A stretch of 64,000 nucleotides of DNA, taken from NCBI RefSeq assembly GCF_026191915.1, contig NZ_JAIMBY010000004.1, positions 62,001 to 126,000 of the forward strand. The letters are read 5' to 3'. Shown here piece by piece: positions 16,493-25,597 of this stretch. The notes under the pieces are model-generated. The model saw nothing but the letters and a program-made list of their open reading frames with translations, had not been told where the DNA came from and ran no database searches. Origin of the DNA: Acidiphilium sp. PA (lineage in GTDB: Bacteria > Pseudomonadota > Alphaproteobacteria > Acetobacterales > Acetobacteraceae). The translations under genes and the position numbers were made by a program. Every line of letters starts with the position of its first letter. The stretch's first letter is position 1.

Positions 16493-17047
16493 TCACTGTG
16501 CGGCGAGCGGCGTCAGATTGGCAAGCCCGGTGGAATAGACGCCGGTGATTGCGGTGATCGCCGCCTTGTTGTCCATGCCGGGCTTGGGATGCGCCGAAAG
16601 ATCGGCGCGCTTGAAGCTGCCGGTCCAGGTGACCCGGGTCTTGTCAGCGCCAAGCCTGGTTACCGAAATGGTTGAGTAGTAGTGGCTGACCGGCAGCACC
16701 TTCATGTTCGATTCGGTCGGCTGGATGATGTAGCTGTAGCGCATCCGCGCCGCGCTGTAGTGCTTCAGTTGCTCGGTGACGATCGGGCCACCCAGATTGA
16801 GCGTACGGACCGATCCGGGCTTGTTGCCCATGGTCGCACTGCTGGATTTGACGGCCGGCACCCAGGTCAGCGTGCCGAACTGGTCGATGATGCTCCACAC
16901 CTTGGCTGCGGGCGCAGCGATCACGACGGATTTTGTGACATGCAGGACCGGCGCAGCCTGGGCGGTGCCGACGCCGGCAATCGCGAGTGCGATGGCGGCG
17001 ATGGGAAGCGCGCCGATGGCGGCGCGCCGTGATATTGTTTGATCCAA
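16493..17047 (-). CDS. Secreted SRPBCC (START-like) domain protein
   Basis: 184 residues. A Tat-like signal (SRRAAIGALPIAAIALAIAGVGTAQA) is followed by an SRPBCC fold of the polyketide-cyclase/dehydrase type (VIAAPAAKVWSIIDQFG, then VRTLNLGG and YYSTISVTRLG), which normally binds a hydrophobic ligand in a cavity. The TTG at 17047 is chosen because AGGAG lies 7 bases before it and it directly precedes the twin-Arg signal; an ATG at 17101 would add 18 residues. The ligand is unknown. Confidence 0.75.
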   Translation of the reverse strand: MDQTISRRAAIGALPIAAIALAIAGVGTAQAAPVLHVTKSVVIAAPAAKVWSIIDQFGTLTWVPAVKSSSATMGNKPGSVRTLNLGGPIVTEQLKHYSAARMRYSYIIQPTESNMKVLPVSHYYSTISVTRLGADKTRVTWTGSFKRADLSAHPKPGMDNKAAITAITGVYSTGLANLTPLAAQ

Positions 17048-17204
17048 GACGACTCTCCTGTTGAATTTTCTTGTCAGTGACCTGCCCATTTCGGTGGGCA
17101 TTGCTCTCTACACAACTTTGCTCCGGCTCACCAGCGACTATTTTGGCCCCAAACTATAAGGGCGCGCGACATTCGATTGGCGGCGGTTGTTGTCTGGCCG
17201 TCGG

Positions 17205-17236
17205 CCACCCCGCGACGCCATGGCGCGGCGGGGTGG
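17205..17236. other. Strong hairpin downstream of clpP
   Basis: CCACCCCGC (17205-17213) pairs with GCGGGGTGG (17228-17236). The loop can extend the stem. It lies 7 bases beyond the clpP stop. With no T tract on either strand, it may be a transcript-stabilising 3' end rather than an intrinsic terminator. Confidence 0.5.
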
Positions 17237-17243
17237 CACGCGT

Positions 17244-17900
17244 TCAGCCGGCCTCGAGTTCCTTGGCGCTGTGCACCACCTTGGCAACCATGCCGTATTT
17301 GATCGCCTCGTCGGCACCCATCCAGTAATTCCGGTCGGTATCCTTCTCGACCCGCTCGAGACTCTGGCCGGTTTCACGGGCAATGATGCGGTTGATCCGC
17401 TCGCGCATCTTGATGATCTCGCGCGCCTCGATCTCGATGTCGGTCGCCGGGCCGCGTACACCGCCCATCGGTTGATGCAGCAGGAAGCGGGTGTTCGGCA
17501 GGCAGAACCGGCGGTCCTTGTGGCCCGCCAGGAAAATCAGCGCGCCCGCGCTGGCGACCCAGCCCGTGCCGATCATCCGCACCGGCGAGGTGGCATCGAC
17601 GTAGCGGATCACGTCGTGGATCGTATCCCCGCTCTCGACATGGCCGCCCGGCGAATTGACATAGACATCGATCGGCTCATCCGCGGCACCCGACAATGCG
17701 AGCAACTGACCCGTCACCGCGCGGGCGATCCGGTCGTGAATTTCGCCGAAAATCAGGACCTTGCGCTGCTTGAACAGGCGGTTCTCCAACTCGGCACCCG
17801 GCGCTTTCGGCTCCTTCCGGTCGGTGTCCTTCGGATCCGCCTCCGGTGCATCCTCCTCGTCGGCTCGCGGGGCGATCCAGTTCCGATATGCGTTCGTCAT
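17244..17900 (-). CDS. clpP: ClpP-family serine protease (ATP-dependent Clp proteolytic subunit)
   Basis: A 218-residue S14 peptidase. The triad is intact: Ser in GWVASAGALIFLAG, His in LLHQPMGG, and Asp in EKDTDRNYW. The family block TDIEIEAREI is present. Residue after the catalytic Ser is Ala instead of the usual Met, and an acidic/basic N-terminal extension of about 35 residues is present. The gene is not next to clpX or tig, which suggests a secondary ClpP paralogue. It lies downstream of hldE on the same strand after a 61-base gap. Confidence 0.88.
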   Translation of the reverse strand: MTNAYRNWIAPRADEEDAPEADPKDTDRKEPKAPGAELENRLFKQRKVLIFGEIHDRIARAVTGQLLALSGAADEPIDVYVNSPGGHVESGDTIHDVIRYVDATSPVRMIGTGWVASAGALIFLAGHKDRRFCLPNTRFLLHQPMGGVRGPATDIEIEAREIIKMRERINRIIARETGQSLERVEKDTDRNYWMGADEAIKYGMVAKVVHSAKELEAG

Positions 17901-17961
17901 CCGTTACTCCTGCAAATAGATCGCGCCATTGTGCGTGAACGACGCGGCGCTGTCGAGATGA

Positions 17962-19422
17962 TCAGCCGCGCAGGCGCTGCACCGTGGCCGTGGTCGAATG
18001 GCCCGCCAGCAGATCCGCCAGCATGACCTTCCCGCCCCAGGACTCGACTTCACGGGCACCCACCACGGTATCGTGGGTGTAGTCAGCCCCTTTTACCAGC
18101 ACCTCCGGCCGGATGATTTCCAGCACTTCGAGCGGCGTGTCTTCCTCGTAGATGACGACGAGATCGACGCTGGCGAGCGAGGCGAGCACGGCGGCGCGGG
18201 CGGCTTCGGGCTGCACCGGGCGGCTCGCCCCTTTGAGGCGGCGCACCGAGCTATCGGCGTTGATCCCGACGATCAGCCGGTCGCACGCCGCCCGGCATTG
18301 TTCGAGCAGATGAATATGGCCGGGGTGCAGCAGGTCGAAACAGCCGTTGGTGAAACCCACCCGCCAGCCGCGCTGGCGCCAGCGCTCGGCGGCTTCCGCG
18401 GCCACCTGGCGTGTCACCACCTTGCGCAAGGCGCCGGATGCCGGCTTGACCGCATCGATCAGATCGTTCGGTCGTGCGACCGCGGTGCCGACCTTGCCGA
18501 CCACGAGCCCGCCCGCGATGTTCGACAGCCGGGCCGCGACTTCGAGCGACAGGCCGGCTGCCAGCCCGGCCGCGAGCACGGCGACCACCGTATCCCCCGC
18601 GCCGGAGACGTCGTACACTTCGGCGGCTTCGGCCGGATAATGCCGCTCGGTGGTCGCAGTCACCAGGCTCATGCCGTCTTCGGCGCGGGTGCACAGCACC
18701 GCGCCGAACTCGAATTGCGCGATCAACCCGCGCGCCGCCGCGACGATCGCCGGTTCGTCATCGAGGTCGAGGCCGGTGGCCGCGGCCAGTTCCCGCCGGT
18801 TGGGCGTGATCACATCCGCACCGGCGTAATGCGACCAGTCCGATCCTTTGGGATCGACGACCACTTTCCGCCCGATCGCGGCGGCATTGGCGATCAGCGC
18901 GCGTGCCAGATCGGGTGCCAGCACGCCTTTGCGATAGTCCGACAGCACCGTGACCGACGTAGCCGCCATCGCATCGGAGGCGATTTTGAGCAGCCGCTCG
19001 CCGAGCTTGGCGGGCAGCGGGGTCACGAGCTCGCGATCGGCGCGGATCAGATGCTGGCCGGCGGCGATATAGCGGGTTTTCACGGTGGTGGCGCGGCCGT
19101 TTTCCACCAACAGCCACGGCTCGACATTCGGTTGCCCGCCGATCAGGGCGGTCAGATCGGAGCCTTCCTGGTCATCGCCCACCACCGAGACGAATGCGGT
19201 GGCCGCTTCCAGCGCGGTCAGGTTGCGCACCACATTGCCCGCGCCACCCGGCATCGAAATTTCGCGGCTCACCGAGAGGATCGGCACCGGCGCCTCCGGG
19301 CTGACCCGCTCGACCCGGCCATAAACATAACGATCCAGCATCAGATCGCCGACCACCAGCACGCTCGCGCGCGCTAGAGAGTGAATCGCCGCGATCAGAT
19401 CGCCATCGTCATGCTCCGTCAT
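17962..19422 (-). CDS. hldE: Bifunctional heptose-7-P kinase / heptose-1-P adenylyltransferase HldE
   Basis: A 486-residue fusion enzyme of ADP-L-glycero-D-manno-heptose synthesis for the LPS inner core. Residues about 1-330 are a PfkB/ribokinase domain (MPGGAGNVVRNL, then catalytic-loop DVSGAGDTVVAVLA). Residues about 350-486 are a nucleotidyltransferase domain with FTNGCFDLLHPGHIHLL and LVKGADYT. Length equals the usual HldE. The upstream region holds the inverted repeat pair 19538-19652 shared with the divergent hslO promoter zone. Confidence 0.94.
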   Translation of the reverse strand: MTEHDDGDLIAAIHSLARASVLVVGDLMLDRYVYGRVERVSPEAPVPILSVSREISMPGGAGNVVRNLTALEAATAFVSVVGDDQEGSDLTALIGGQPNVEPWLLVENGRATTVKTRYIAAGQHLIRADRELVTPLPAKLGERLLKIASDAMAATSVTVLSDYRKGVLAPDLARALIANAAAIGRKVVVDPKGSDWSHYAGADVITPNRRELAAATGLDLDDEPAIVAAARGLIAQFEFGAVLCTRAEDGMSLVTATTERHYPAEAAEVYDVSGAGDTVVAVLAAGLAAGLSLEVAARLSNIAGGLVVGKVGTAVARPNDLIDAVKPASGALRKVVTRQVAAEAAERWRQRGWRVGFTNGCFDLLHPGHIHLLEQCRAACDRLIVGINADSSVRRLKGASRPVQPEAARAAVLASLASVDLVVIYEEDTPLEVLEIIRPEVLVKGADYTHDTVVGAREVESWGGKVMLADLLAGHSTTATVQRLRG

Positions 19423-19537
19423 GGCGCATCGCTACCGTGCAGCGGCACGCGGGGCAAGCGGTTTGATCGATGGTTGCGCCCACATGCGGTTTTGGGCCTG
19501 GGGTGTGTGCGGGCGGCATCGGGGAGGGCTGGAAGCA

Positions 19538-19652
19538 CTTCTTTTTTTTTAAAAAAAGAAGCAAAAAAACTTTTTTGATCTGGGACTGGCATGGTGACAT
19601 GGCTCGTGCCTTGAGCCGAAAAGTTTTTTGCTTCTTTTTTTCAAAAAAGAAG
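19538..19652. repeat. Inverted pair of T/A-stem hairpin repeats (REPIN-like)
   Basis: Hairpin A (19538-19561, CTTC-T9-A7-GAAG) is followed by CAAAAAAACTTTTTTGATC. Hairpin B (19631-19652, CTTCTTTTTTT-C-AAAAAAGAAG) is preceded by AAAAGTTTTTTG. The two units are head-to-head copies, so the whole segment can also fold into one long hairpin. It occupies the divergent hldE-hslO spacer (19423-19714); nothing else was recognised there. Confidence 0.8.
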
Positions 19653-19714
19653 ACCTTTCTTCCTGCTCGACGCGGGCAATGGCAAAATGCCGCGCCTGCC
19701 TCTATCTATGGGCC

Positions 19715-20677
19715 ATGAGCACACTGCCCCATTTTCTCGACCGTAACCGTCCCGATGTGCCCGACCTCGCGGTGCCGCGCGGTGTCACGCCGTTTTTCCT
19801 GCCAAAACAACCGGTTCGTGGTCGCCTGGTCCGGCTTGGGCCGCTGGCGGATGCGCTGCTGACCCGGCACGACCATCCGGACGCGTTGCGCACCATGGTG
19901 GGCGAAGCCTTGGCGCTGGTCGCCGGGTTGGCCACCGCGCTGAAATTCAGCGGCACGTTTTCGCTCCAGGCCAAAGGCGACGGACCGGTGCCGATGCTGC
20001 TGGCCGACTGTACCGATGCCGGCGCTCTGCGCGGCTACGCCCGGCTCGGCGAGGATGCGACCATGCCCGAAGCACCCACTGCGCGCGCGCTGATGGGGGA
20101 TGGCTACCTCGCTTTCACCGTCGATCAGGGGCCGGACACCGAACGCCACCAGGGCATCGTCAGCCTTGAAGGCGACACGCTGGCCGATATGGCGCTGCAT
20201 TATTTCGCGACCTCCGAACAGCTCGCCTGCGCCATCCATCTCGCCTGCGCCGAGACACCGGCCGGGTGGCGGGCTTCCGCGCTGATCATCGAACGCATCG
20301 CCGGCGCCGGCGGCATCGACCCGGAATTGTCGGAAGAGGCGCAGGAGGAAGCCTGGCGCACCGCCAAAATCCTCGCCGCGACCATCACCGAGGCGGAATT
20401 GCTCGATGATGCGCTGCCGCCCGACCGGCTACTGTACCGCCTGTTTCATGGGGAGGGTGTCGCGGTCGATCGGCCCCGCCCGCTCGCCTATGGCTGCCGC
20501 TGCTCGCGCGCCCGGCTTTCCGACGTGCTGCACGGGTTTTCCGAAGACGACCTCGACCATATGACGATCGACGGCGACATAACCATGACCTGCGAGTTCT
20601 GCAACGTCGATTTCCGCTTCCCGCGGGCCGATATCGCGCCCGCCGAACCAGCCGAACGCCGGGAGAACCAACCATGA
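19715..20677 (+). CDS. hslO: Redox-regulated chaperone Hsp33
   Basis: A 320-residue cytosolic holdase activated by oxidation and unfolding. The C-terminal zinc-binding Cys pattern is present as GCRCSR and, later, CEFCN (CxC...CxxC). The N-terminal core includes VGEALALVAGLATALKFSGTFSLQ, matching the family. The ATG at 19715 starts a normal-length protein; an upstream ATG at 19628 lies in the repeat. The stop overlaps the start of the next gene (ATGA). Confidence 0.93.
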   Translation: MSTLPHFLDRNRPDVPDLAVPRGVTPFFLPKQPVRGRLVRLGPLADALLTRHDHPDALRTMVGEALALVAGLATALKFSGTFSLQAKGDGPVPMLLADCTDAGALRGYARLGEDATMPEAPTARALMGDGYLAFTVDQGPDTERHQGIVSLEGDTLADMALHYFATSEQLACAIHLACAETPAGWRASALIIERIAGAGGIDPELSEEAQEEAWRTAKILAATITEAELLDDALPPDRLLYRLFHGEGVAVDRPRPLAYGCRCSRARLSDVLHGFSEDDLDHMTIDGDITMTCEFCNVDFRFPRADIAPAEPAERRENQP

Positions 20678-21411
20678 AGCCGATCAATCTCGCCGTCATT
20701 CTTGCCTTGGGTGCGCCGCTCTGCCTGGCCTCATGCTCGAGCGGCCCGCCGGTGCAGACCAGTTTTCCCGAACTGCAATACACGTATCTGCCGCAGATCA
20801 CGCTGAAAGTGGCAAGCGTTTCGGTGCGCGATGAATATATGCCCGGTCCCAACGCCGCCCAGTTGATCGCCACCGCGCCCGAGGCACCGGCCGCCGTGCT
20901 CGAGCGGATGGCCCGTGAACGCCTGATCGGCGATGGCAGCCCCGGTTCGGCGACGTTCACGATCAAGCGCGCGGCCCTGCATCAGGTGGGCGATAATCTG
21001 GAAGGCACCATGACGGTGGAGCTCAGCGTCAGTACCAGCAACGGCCAGCGGGTCGGCTATGCTGATGCGACGGTGTCGCGCAGCGAAACCGCGCCTTCCA
21101 ACGAAACACCCGATCGGATGCGCGCCGCGCTCTATGCGCTGACCAAGCGCATGATGGCGGATATGAACGTCGAACTCCAATACCAGATCCAGAAGAGCCT
21201 GCCGGACTGGCTCGCCTATAGCCCCACCCCCGGCATGGCTCCCGCCGCATCCACCCTGCCGCCCGCCTACAATGCCAACAACGGCATCGTCGCCCAACCG
21301 CTCGGCGGCTCGGCCCCGGCCACCGGCGCCGGCCCCGCGCTGGTCGGCCCCCCGGCCGTGCCCGGCCAGACCCTTGGCACAATGCCGGTGCCCAGCCCGC
21401 AGGTGCAGTGA
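20674..21411 (+). CDS. Putative lipoprotein, unknown function
   Basis: 245 residues beginning with a lipoprotein signal (LILALGAPLCLASCSS-like; lipobox LASC, Cys near residue 20). The mature region is beta/alpha mixed (TLKVASVSVRDEY, MTVELSVSTSNGQRVGYADA) with a Pro/Ala/Gly-rich tail. Translation is probably coupled to hslO through a 4-base overlap. The family is not recognised; periplasmic membrane anchoring is the only supported statement. Confidence 0.7.
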   Translation: MKPINLAVILALGAPLCLASCSSGPPVQTSFPELQYTYLPQITLKVASVSVRDEYMPGPNAAQLIATAPEAPAAVLERMARERLIGDGSPGSATFTIKRAALHQVGDNLEGTMTVELSVSTSNGQRVGYADATVSRSETAPSNETPDRMRAALYALTKRMMADMNVELQYQIQKSLPDWLAYSPTPGMAPAASTLPPAYNANNGIVAQPLGGSAPATGAGPALVGPPAVPGQTLGTMPVPSPQVQ

Positions 21412-21445
21412 TCCTGGCTTGGGTGTCGCCTATCGCGCAACGGCG

Positions 21446-22327
21446 TCAGGCCAGCAATTGCTTGCGGATCTCGAGCAGGGCGTTGCGTCGCGCGTGATCG
21501 GTGTGCGGGTAGCTCATATCGAGGGCAGTCAGCGTGTCGAGAATGATCTGTGACACGATGAGACGGGCGTTGTGCTTGTTATCGGCCGGCACGACGTACC
21601 AGGGCGCCTCGGCGGTGCTGGTCGCATCGAGGCAGGCTTCGTAGGCGGCCTGATACTGGTCCCAGAAGCCGCGTTCCTCGATGTCGGCGGTGCTGAATTT
21701 CCAATTCTTTGCCGGATCGTCGATCCGTGCAAGGAACCGCTTGCGCTGTTCGTCCTTTGACAGGTGCAGGAACACCTTGATGATCCTGGTGCCGTTCCGG
21801 GTGAGGTGGTGCTCCAGATCGTTGATCGAGCGGTAGCGGGCATCCCAGAACGCGCCCATGTCATGCGGGTTGTCCGGCGGCGGGTCGGGCAGGGCCTCGC
21901 GGGTCAGAATGTCGGGATGCACGCGGGTGATCAGCACTTCCTCGTAGTAGGAGCGGTTGAAGATCCCGATCCGTCCGCGTTCGGGCAGGTTGCGGGTGGT
22001 GCGCCACAGGAAATCATGCTGCTGTTCGAGCGCGCTTGGGTGCTTGAAGCTGAACACCTGGCAGCCCTGCGGGTTGACGCCCGACATCACGTGCTTGATC
22101 ACACCGTCCTTGCCGGCTGCGTCCATCGCCTGAAAGATCAGCAGGATGGCATGGCGGTTCGAGGCGTAGAGCAGCTGTTGCTGGGCGCTCAACTGATCGA
22201 CATGGTCGGACAGCAGTTTTTTGTAGCTCTTTTTGGAATCGAAGAACGGCTCGATTTCGGTTGGCAGCTTGTGCAGCCGGACGGTGTCGCCGGGTTTGAT
22301 GCGGAAACGGTGCGGATCGATTTTCAA
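21446..22327 (-). CDS. Polyphosphate kinase 2 family protein
   Basis: A 293-residue PPK2-type polyphosphate:nucleotide phosphotransferase with Walker [16 protein letters not shown], Walker B region [11 protein letters not shown] and lid arginines ([21 protein letters not shown]). It fits the class-I-like branch that moves phosphate between polyP and ADP/GDP or AMP. The TTG at 22327 is preferred: AGGAG lies 6 bases before it and it does not overlap the upstream gene. A GTG at 22366 would overlap by 25 bases. It is the last gene of the run that starts with the XRE regulator at 25495. Confidence 0.9.
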   Translation of the reverse strand: MKIDPHRFRIKPGDTVRLHKLPTEIEPFFDSKKSYKKLLSDHVDQLSAQQQLLYASNRHAILLIFQAMDAAGKDGVIKHVMSGVNPQGCQVFSFKHPSALEQQHDFLWRTTRNLPERGRIGIFNRSYYEEVLITRVHPDILTREALPDPPPDNPHDMGAFWDARYRSINDLEHHLTRNGTRIIKVFLHLSKDEQRKRFLARIDDPAKNWKFSTADIEERGFWDQYQAAYEACLDATSTAEAPWYVVPADNKHNARLIVSQIILDTLTALDMSYPHTDHARRNALLEIRKQLLA

Positions 22328-22341
22328 GCCAGTCTCCTCGC

Positions 22342-23157
22342 TCAGCCGAGTGCCGGATAGCCCCACGCCGCGGCGGCTTCGCCCATGGTGCGGATCGGCG
22401 CGTAATCGGCGGCGGTGAGCCGCGCGATCCCTTTGATATGCAGGATCGCGCGGACACTGGCCAGTGACGGATCGTCCATCACAGTCTCCAGCGCCGCGAT
22501 GATGCGTTGCACCACCTCATCTTGCGTCGCGGCGGCGGTGACCAGCGGCAGGCCGGGCGTGGCGGGTGAGCGGCACAGCACCCGGATGCCGGCAAGTTCG
22601 CCGGGCGCGTGATCGGCCAGCAGCCCATGCGTGACGCAATCGATCGCGGCGATATCGGCCGCACCGGTGCGCACCGCGCGCAGGCTGTCGCGATGCGCGC
22701 CGGTCACCAGCACGCGCCGGAAAAACGATGGGCCACCGGCGACCGGTGCCACCACCGCGCGCAACGCGTTCATGCCGGACTGGCTGTTCCAGCCGTTGAT
22801 CGCGGCGATGCCGCCGCGCAGATCGGCAACGCGCCGGGCCGGATGATCGGACCGCACGATGATGAAGCTGCAATAATCCGCCCCATCGCAGCCGGGCAGA
22901 TCGTAGCACGGCGTTGCCACCAGACGGACGGTATCGCGCAGGGTGGTCATGAACGGCAGGCCGCAGGTCTGCGCCAGGATCAGGGCCGGATCATGCCAGA
23001 TCGCCTCCAGCGGTCGGTCATGCGCCAGGGTGTCCGGCACGGATGCGATGCCACGGGCCCGCATCCGGTCGCGAAGCGCCGCCCAGAACCTATCGATTGC
23101 GGGGCGCAACGGCGGCAGATCGTACATCGCGAAGCTGGCAACCGGCGCGGCGCTCAT
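22342..23157 (-). CDS. PhnD-like substrate-binding-fold protein without signal peptide
   Basis: 271 residues matching the PhnD/SsuA/transferrin-type periplasmic-binding fold. Features include [19 protein letters not shown], the segment [21 protein letters not shown], and a late [16 protein letters not shown]. The N terminus lacks a signal peptide or membrane segment, and no permease or ATPase gene is nearby, so a soluble sensor or enzyme role is more likely than transport. Its start overlaps the stop of the lyase homologue by 4 bases (translational coupling). The ligand is unknown. Confidence 0.75.
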   Translation of the reverse strand: MSAAPVASFAMYDLPPLRPAIDRFWAALRDRMRARGIASVPDTLAHDRPLEAIWHDPALILAQTCGLPFMTTLRDTVRLVATPCYDLPGCDGADYCSFIIVRSDHPARRVADLRGGIAAINGWNSQSGMNALRAVVAPVAGGPSFFRRVLVTGAHRDSLRAVRTGAADIAAIDCVTHGLLADHAPGELAGIRVLCRSPATPGLPLVTAAATQDEVVQRIIAALETVMDDPSLASVRAILHIKGIARLTAADYAPIRTMGEAAAAWGYPALG

Positions 23158-24647
23158 GAAGCGGCGATCACGATGGCGCGGGCCGCACTCAGGTCGAAAA
23201 TCGCCTGGCCTTCCACGCCGATCGGCAGCAGCGGAAGCAGCGCGGCGAACAGCTTCCCGGTGCGGGCGCCCAGAGTCGCGGGATCGATGCCGCGGCGTGC
23301 AATCGCCCAGGCGGCGCAGACGGCTTCAATCGTCGTGAGGTTCCACGCCGGGGCGAGCATCTGTTCGAGCTGATCGACCGCGACCGGCGCGTTGCCGGCG
23401 ACATCCTCGACCCCGTCACCCAGTTGGCCGCGAAAATTCAGCACCGCCGGGTTCGCCGCCTGCCGGACCGATGCGAGGCAACCGGCCGCGATGTGACCAA
23501 GGTTGAGAAACTGTACCCCGCCATCCGCCGCGTCGTGCCCGGCCAGCCCGGTCGGCAAACCGCTGAACTGCGCCCATTGGATTTTATGGATGCGCTCGCC
23601 CGCGGCATCGCACAGCCTGGCCAAAGCGAGCCGCAGCGTATCGAGCGTCAAGGCCAGCAGCGTGGTGTCCATGTTGCCGTGCGAGATGAACGGCGCCGGG
23701 GCGTCATCACCCCACAGCACCAGCGGATTGTCGGGGATCGCGTTCAGCTCGCGCTCCCAGGCATCCCAGGCGAAATCGAGCGCCGCCGCCGCCGCGCCGT
23801 GGATTTGCGGCACGCAGCGAAAGCTCAGCGGGTCCTGCAGCAAGCGGTTCACCCCGCCGGCCAGCAGCGCGCCGCCGGCCAGCGCCGCGCGCAGGCGCTG
23901 GCCCACCGCACTCTGCCCCGGCTGGCCGCGCGCCTGATCGACCGCCTCGCTCCACGACGCCGCATTGCCCTGAAACCCTTCGAGCGACAGGCAGGCGACG
24001 AGGTTTTGCACCGCGAACAGCCGCCGCGCCCCGGCCAGCGCCAGGCTGCCGAGGCCGAGGGTGAAGGCGTTGCTGTTGAGCAGCGACAGGGCCTCCTTCG
24101 CGGCCAGCCCGTCGAGCGACGCCGCGCCGCTGCCGCCGGGACCGACGCCGGCACGGCCGATGATGCCGAGCGATAACTGGCTCATCGCCACGATATCCGA
24201 CATGCCCGACGATGAGCCGAGCACCGCATCCGGCAGGTCATCCGCCTGCAACCGCGCCAGCAGCGCATCGACCAGCACCGGCCGCACGCCGGTACGCCCT
24301 GACGCCATGATGTGCAGCTGGATCGCCAGTGCCGCCCGCACCCCGGCGCGGCTGGCGCGCGGGGCCGGCGCGATCGTGGCATGGGCGGTGATCAGCCGGT
24401 CGTTGAAGGCGGCGATGGTGGCGGGATCGACCGCGAAATCCTTCTGGCTGCCCACCCCCGTCGTCACGCCATAGGCGGGGATGCCGGCGGCGACGATGCG
24501 CTCGACCACCGCGCGTCCGGCGGCGATGCGCGATGCCGCGGCCGGGGCGAGCGCGGGCCCGGCACGGCCATGGGCGAGTGCTTCGAGGTCATCGATCGTG
24601 AGGCGCGCGCCGAGTTCGACGACGGGCGCCCTGGGGCTCTGGCTCAA
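23154..24647 (-). CDS. Histidine/phenylalanine ammonia-lyase family protein with altered MIO site
   Basis: A 497-residue member of the aromatic amino acid lyase superfamily. Conserved features are AYGVTTGVGS (catalytic Tyr59), the QDPLSFRCVPQIHGA block and NPLVLW...HGNMDTT. The usual A-S-G triad that cyclises to the MIO electrophile is missing. An ungapped alignment of GSSSGMSD (residues 144-151) with GSVGASGD puts G-M-S at the triad positions; a shifted S-S-G lies at 146-148. The catalytic chemistry is therefore uncertain. Start and stop each overlap a neighbour by 4 bases (XRE regulator, PhnD-like gene). Confidence 0.78.
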   Translation of the reverse strand: MSQSPRAPVVELGARLTIDDLEALAHGRAGPALAPAAASRIAAGRAVVERIVAAGIPAYGVTTGVGSQKDFAVDPATIAAFNDRLITAHATIAPAPRASRAGVRAALAIQLHIMASGRTGVRPVLVDALLARLQADDLPDAVLGSSSGMSDIVAMSQLSLGIIGRAGVGPGGSGAASLDGLAAKEALSLLNSNAFTLGLGSLALAGARRLFAVQNLVACLSLEGFQGNAASWSEAVDQARGQPGQSAVGQRLRAALAGGALLAGGVNRLLQDPLSFRCVPQIHGAAAAALDFAWDAWERELNAIPDNPLVLWGDDAPAPFISHGNMDTTLLALTLDTLRLALARLCDAAGERIHKIQWAQFSGLPTGLAGHDAADGGVQFLNLGHIAAGCLASVRQAANPAVLNFRGQLGDGVEDVAGNAPVAVDQLEQMLAPAWNLTTIEAVCAAWAIARRGIDPATLGARTGKLFAALLPLLPIGVEGQAIFDLSAARAIVIAAS

Positions 24648-25495
24648 TCCGGGGACACTTTCAGGTTCGAGAAAAACGCCGCGATGTCGGGCGGTTGCAC
24701 CACCGCGCCGCGCACCAGCTGGTCGAACCGGCGGATCAGGGCGCGAATATGCTCGGTCCAGGTGAACACGAAATAAAATCCGCCGATGAACACGGCCGCG
24801 CGCGCGGTGCCGAACACGGTGAACGGCACGGAGTACAAATCCCGCCGGTCGAACAGGAACAGCCGGAAACTCGGGTACAGCTCGCGGCTGAGCGCCTGGA
24901 TGCGCGCGATCTGCTCGGCCCGGTCGGCCGCCGCCAGACCGGCCCAGACACCCCGGCCGGCGGCGAATTCCTCGATCGCCTGGACCGCGGCGCAGGCTTC
25001 GATTTCGGTCTCTGGGCGTTGCAGATATTCCAGCCGGCTGGTCACACTGTCCCAGCGGGGCGGCGCATCGCCGCTGGCGTGGCGATATTCATGCATCAGC
25101 ACGGCTTCGGTCTTCAACAGATCGGGGAAACCGACCGGCACGGTGCGGATCTTGTTGCCGGCGGTCTCGACCATCCATTGAAACATCCGGTCATCGATCG
25201 GCAGGCCCTCATGCGGCTCGATCTGCATGATCTCGCCGAAACTCGCCTGGGTCACCTGTTCGCGCAGATTGAGGCCGAGCAGCCAGTCGGTCGAGACGCC
25301 GCAGGCGGTGGCGATCGCCACCAGCGTTTCCGCGCGCGGCAGGCGGGGGGTCTGGTCGCTGAGCAATTGCGTCAGCGTCGATCGATCGAGCCCGGTGGCG
25401 CGGGCAAACGCCGCCTGCGTCATGCCCCGCTGGGCAATCACGTCGAGCAGGCGGTCGCGAAACGCGGGCGCGGCGATCCGGCGATCAGGAACCAT
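24644..25495 (-). CDS. XRE-family regulator with C-terminal sensor-like domain
   Basis: 283 residues. An N-terminal HTH (MTQAAFARATGLDRSTLTQLL, residues about 25-45) is followed by GVSTDWLLGL and a domain of about 200 residues I cannot name (VLMHEYRHASGD, RLFLFDRRDLYSVPF, VFIGGFYFVFTWTEHIRALI). As the first gene of the operon, overlapping the lyase homologue by 4 bases, it probably controls its own transcript. A candidate operator lies just upstream. Confidence 0.8.
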   Translation of the reverse strand: MVPDRRIAAPAFRDRLLDVIAQRGMTQAAFARATGLDRSTLTQLLSDQTPRLPRAETLVAIATACGVSTDWLLGLNLREQVTQASFGEIMQIEPHEGLPIDDRMFQWMVETAGNKIRTVPVGFPDLLKTEAVLMHEYRHASGDAPPRWDSVTSRLEYLQRPETEIEACAAVQAIEEFAAGRGVWAGLAAADRAEQIARIQALSRELYPSFRLFLFDRRDLYSVPFTVFGTARAAVFIGGFYFVFTWTEHIRALIRRFDQLVRGAVVQPPDIAAFFSNLKVSPD

Positions 25496-25512
25496 GGTCG
25501 ATCATCATCATC

Positions 25513-25534
25513 GTGATGCGTGAGTTATCATCAC
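25513..25534. promoter_or_regulatory. Candidate operator upstream of the XRE operon
   Basis: Inverted repeat GTGATG (25513-25518) / CATCAC (25529-25534) with a 10-base spacer, flanked by repeated ATCATC units. It lies 18 bases before the XRE start and also between that gene and the divergent desaturase, so it could act on both. Confidence 0.45.
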
Positions 25535-25597
25535 ATGACGCGTTCTGTCTACAACTCGCACGTTTCCATCATTTCATTCTGATTTTAAACCGACCCC

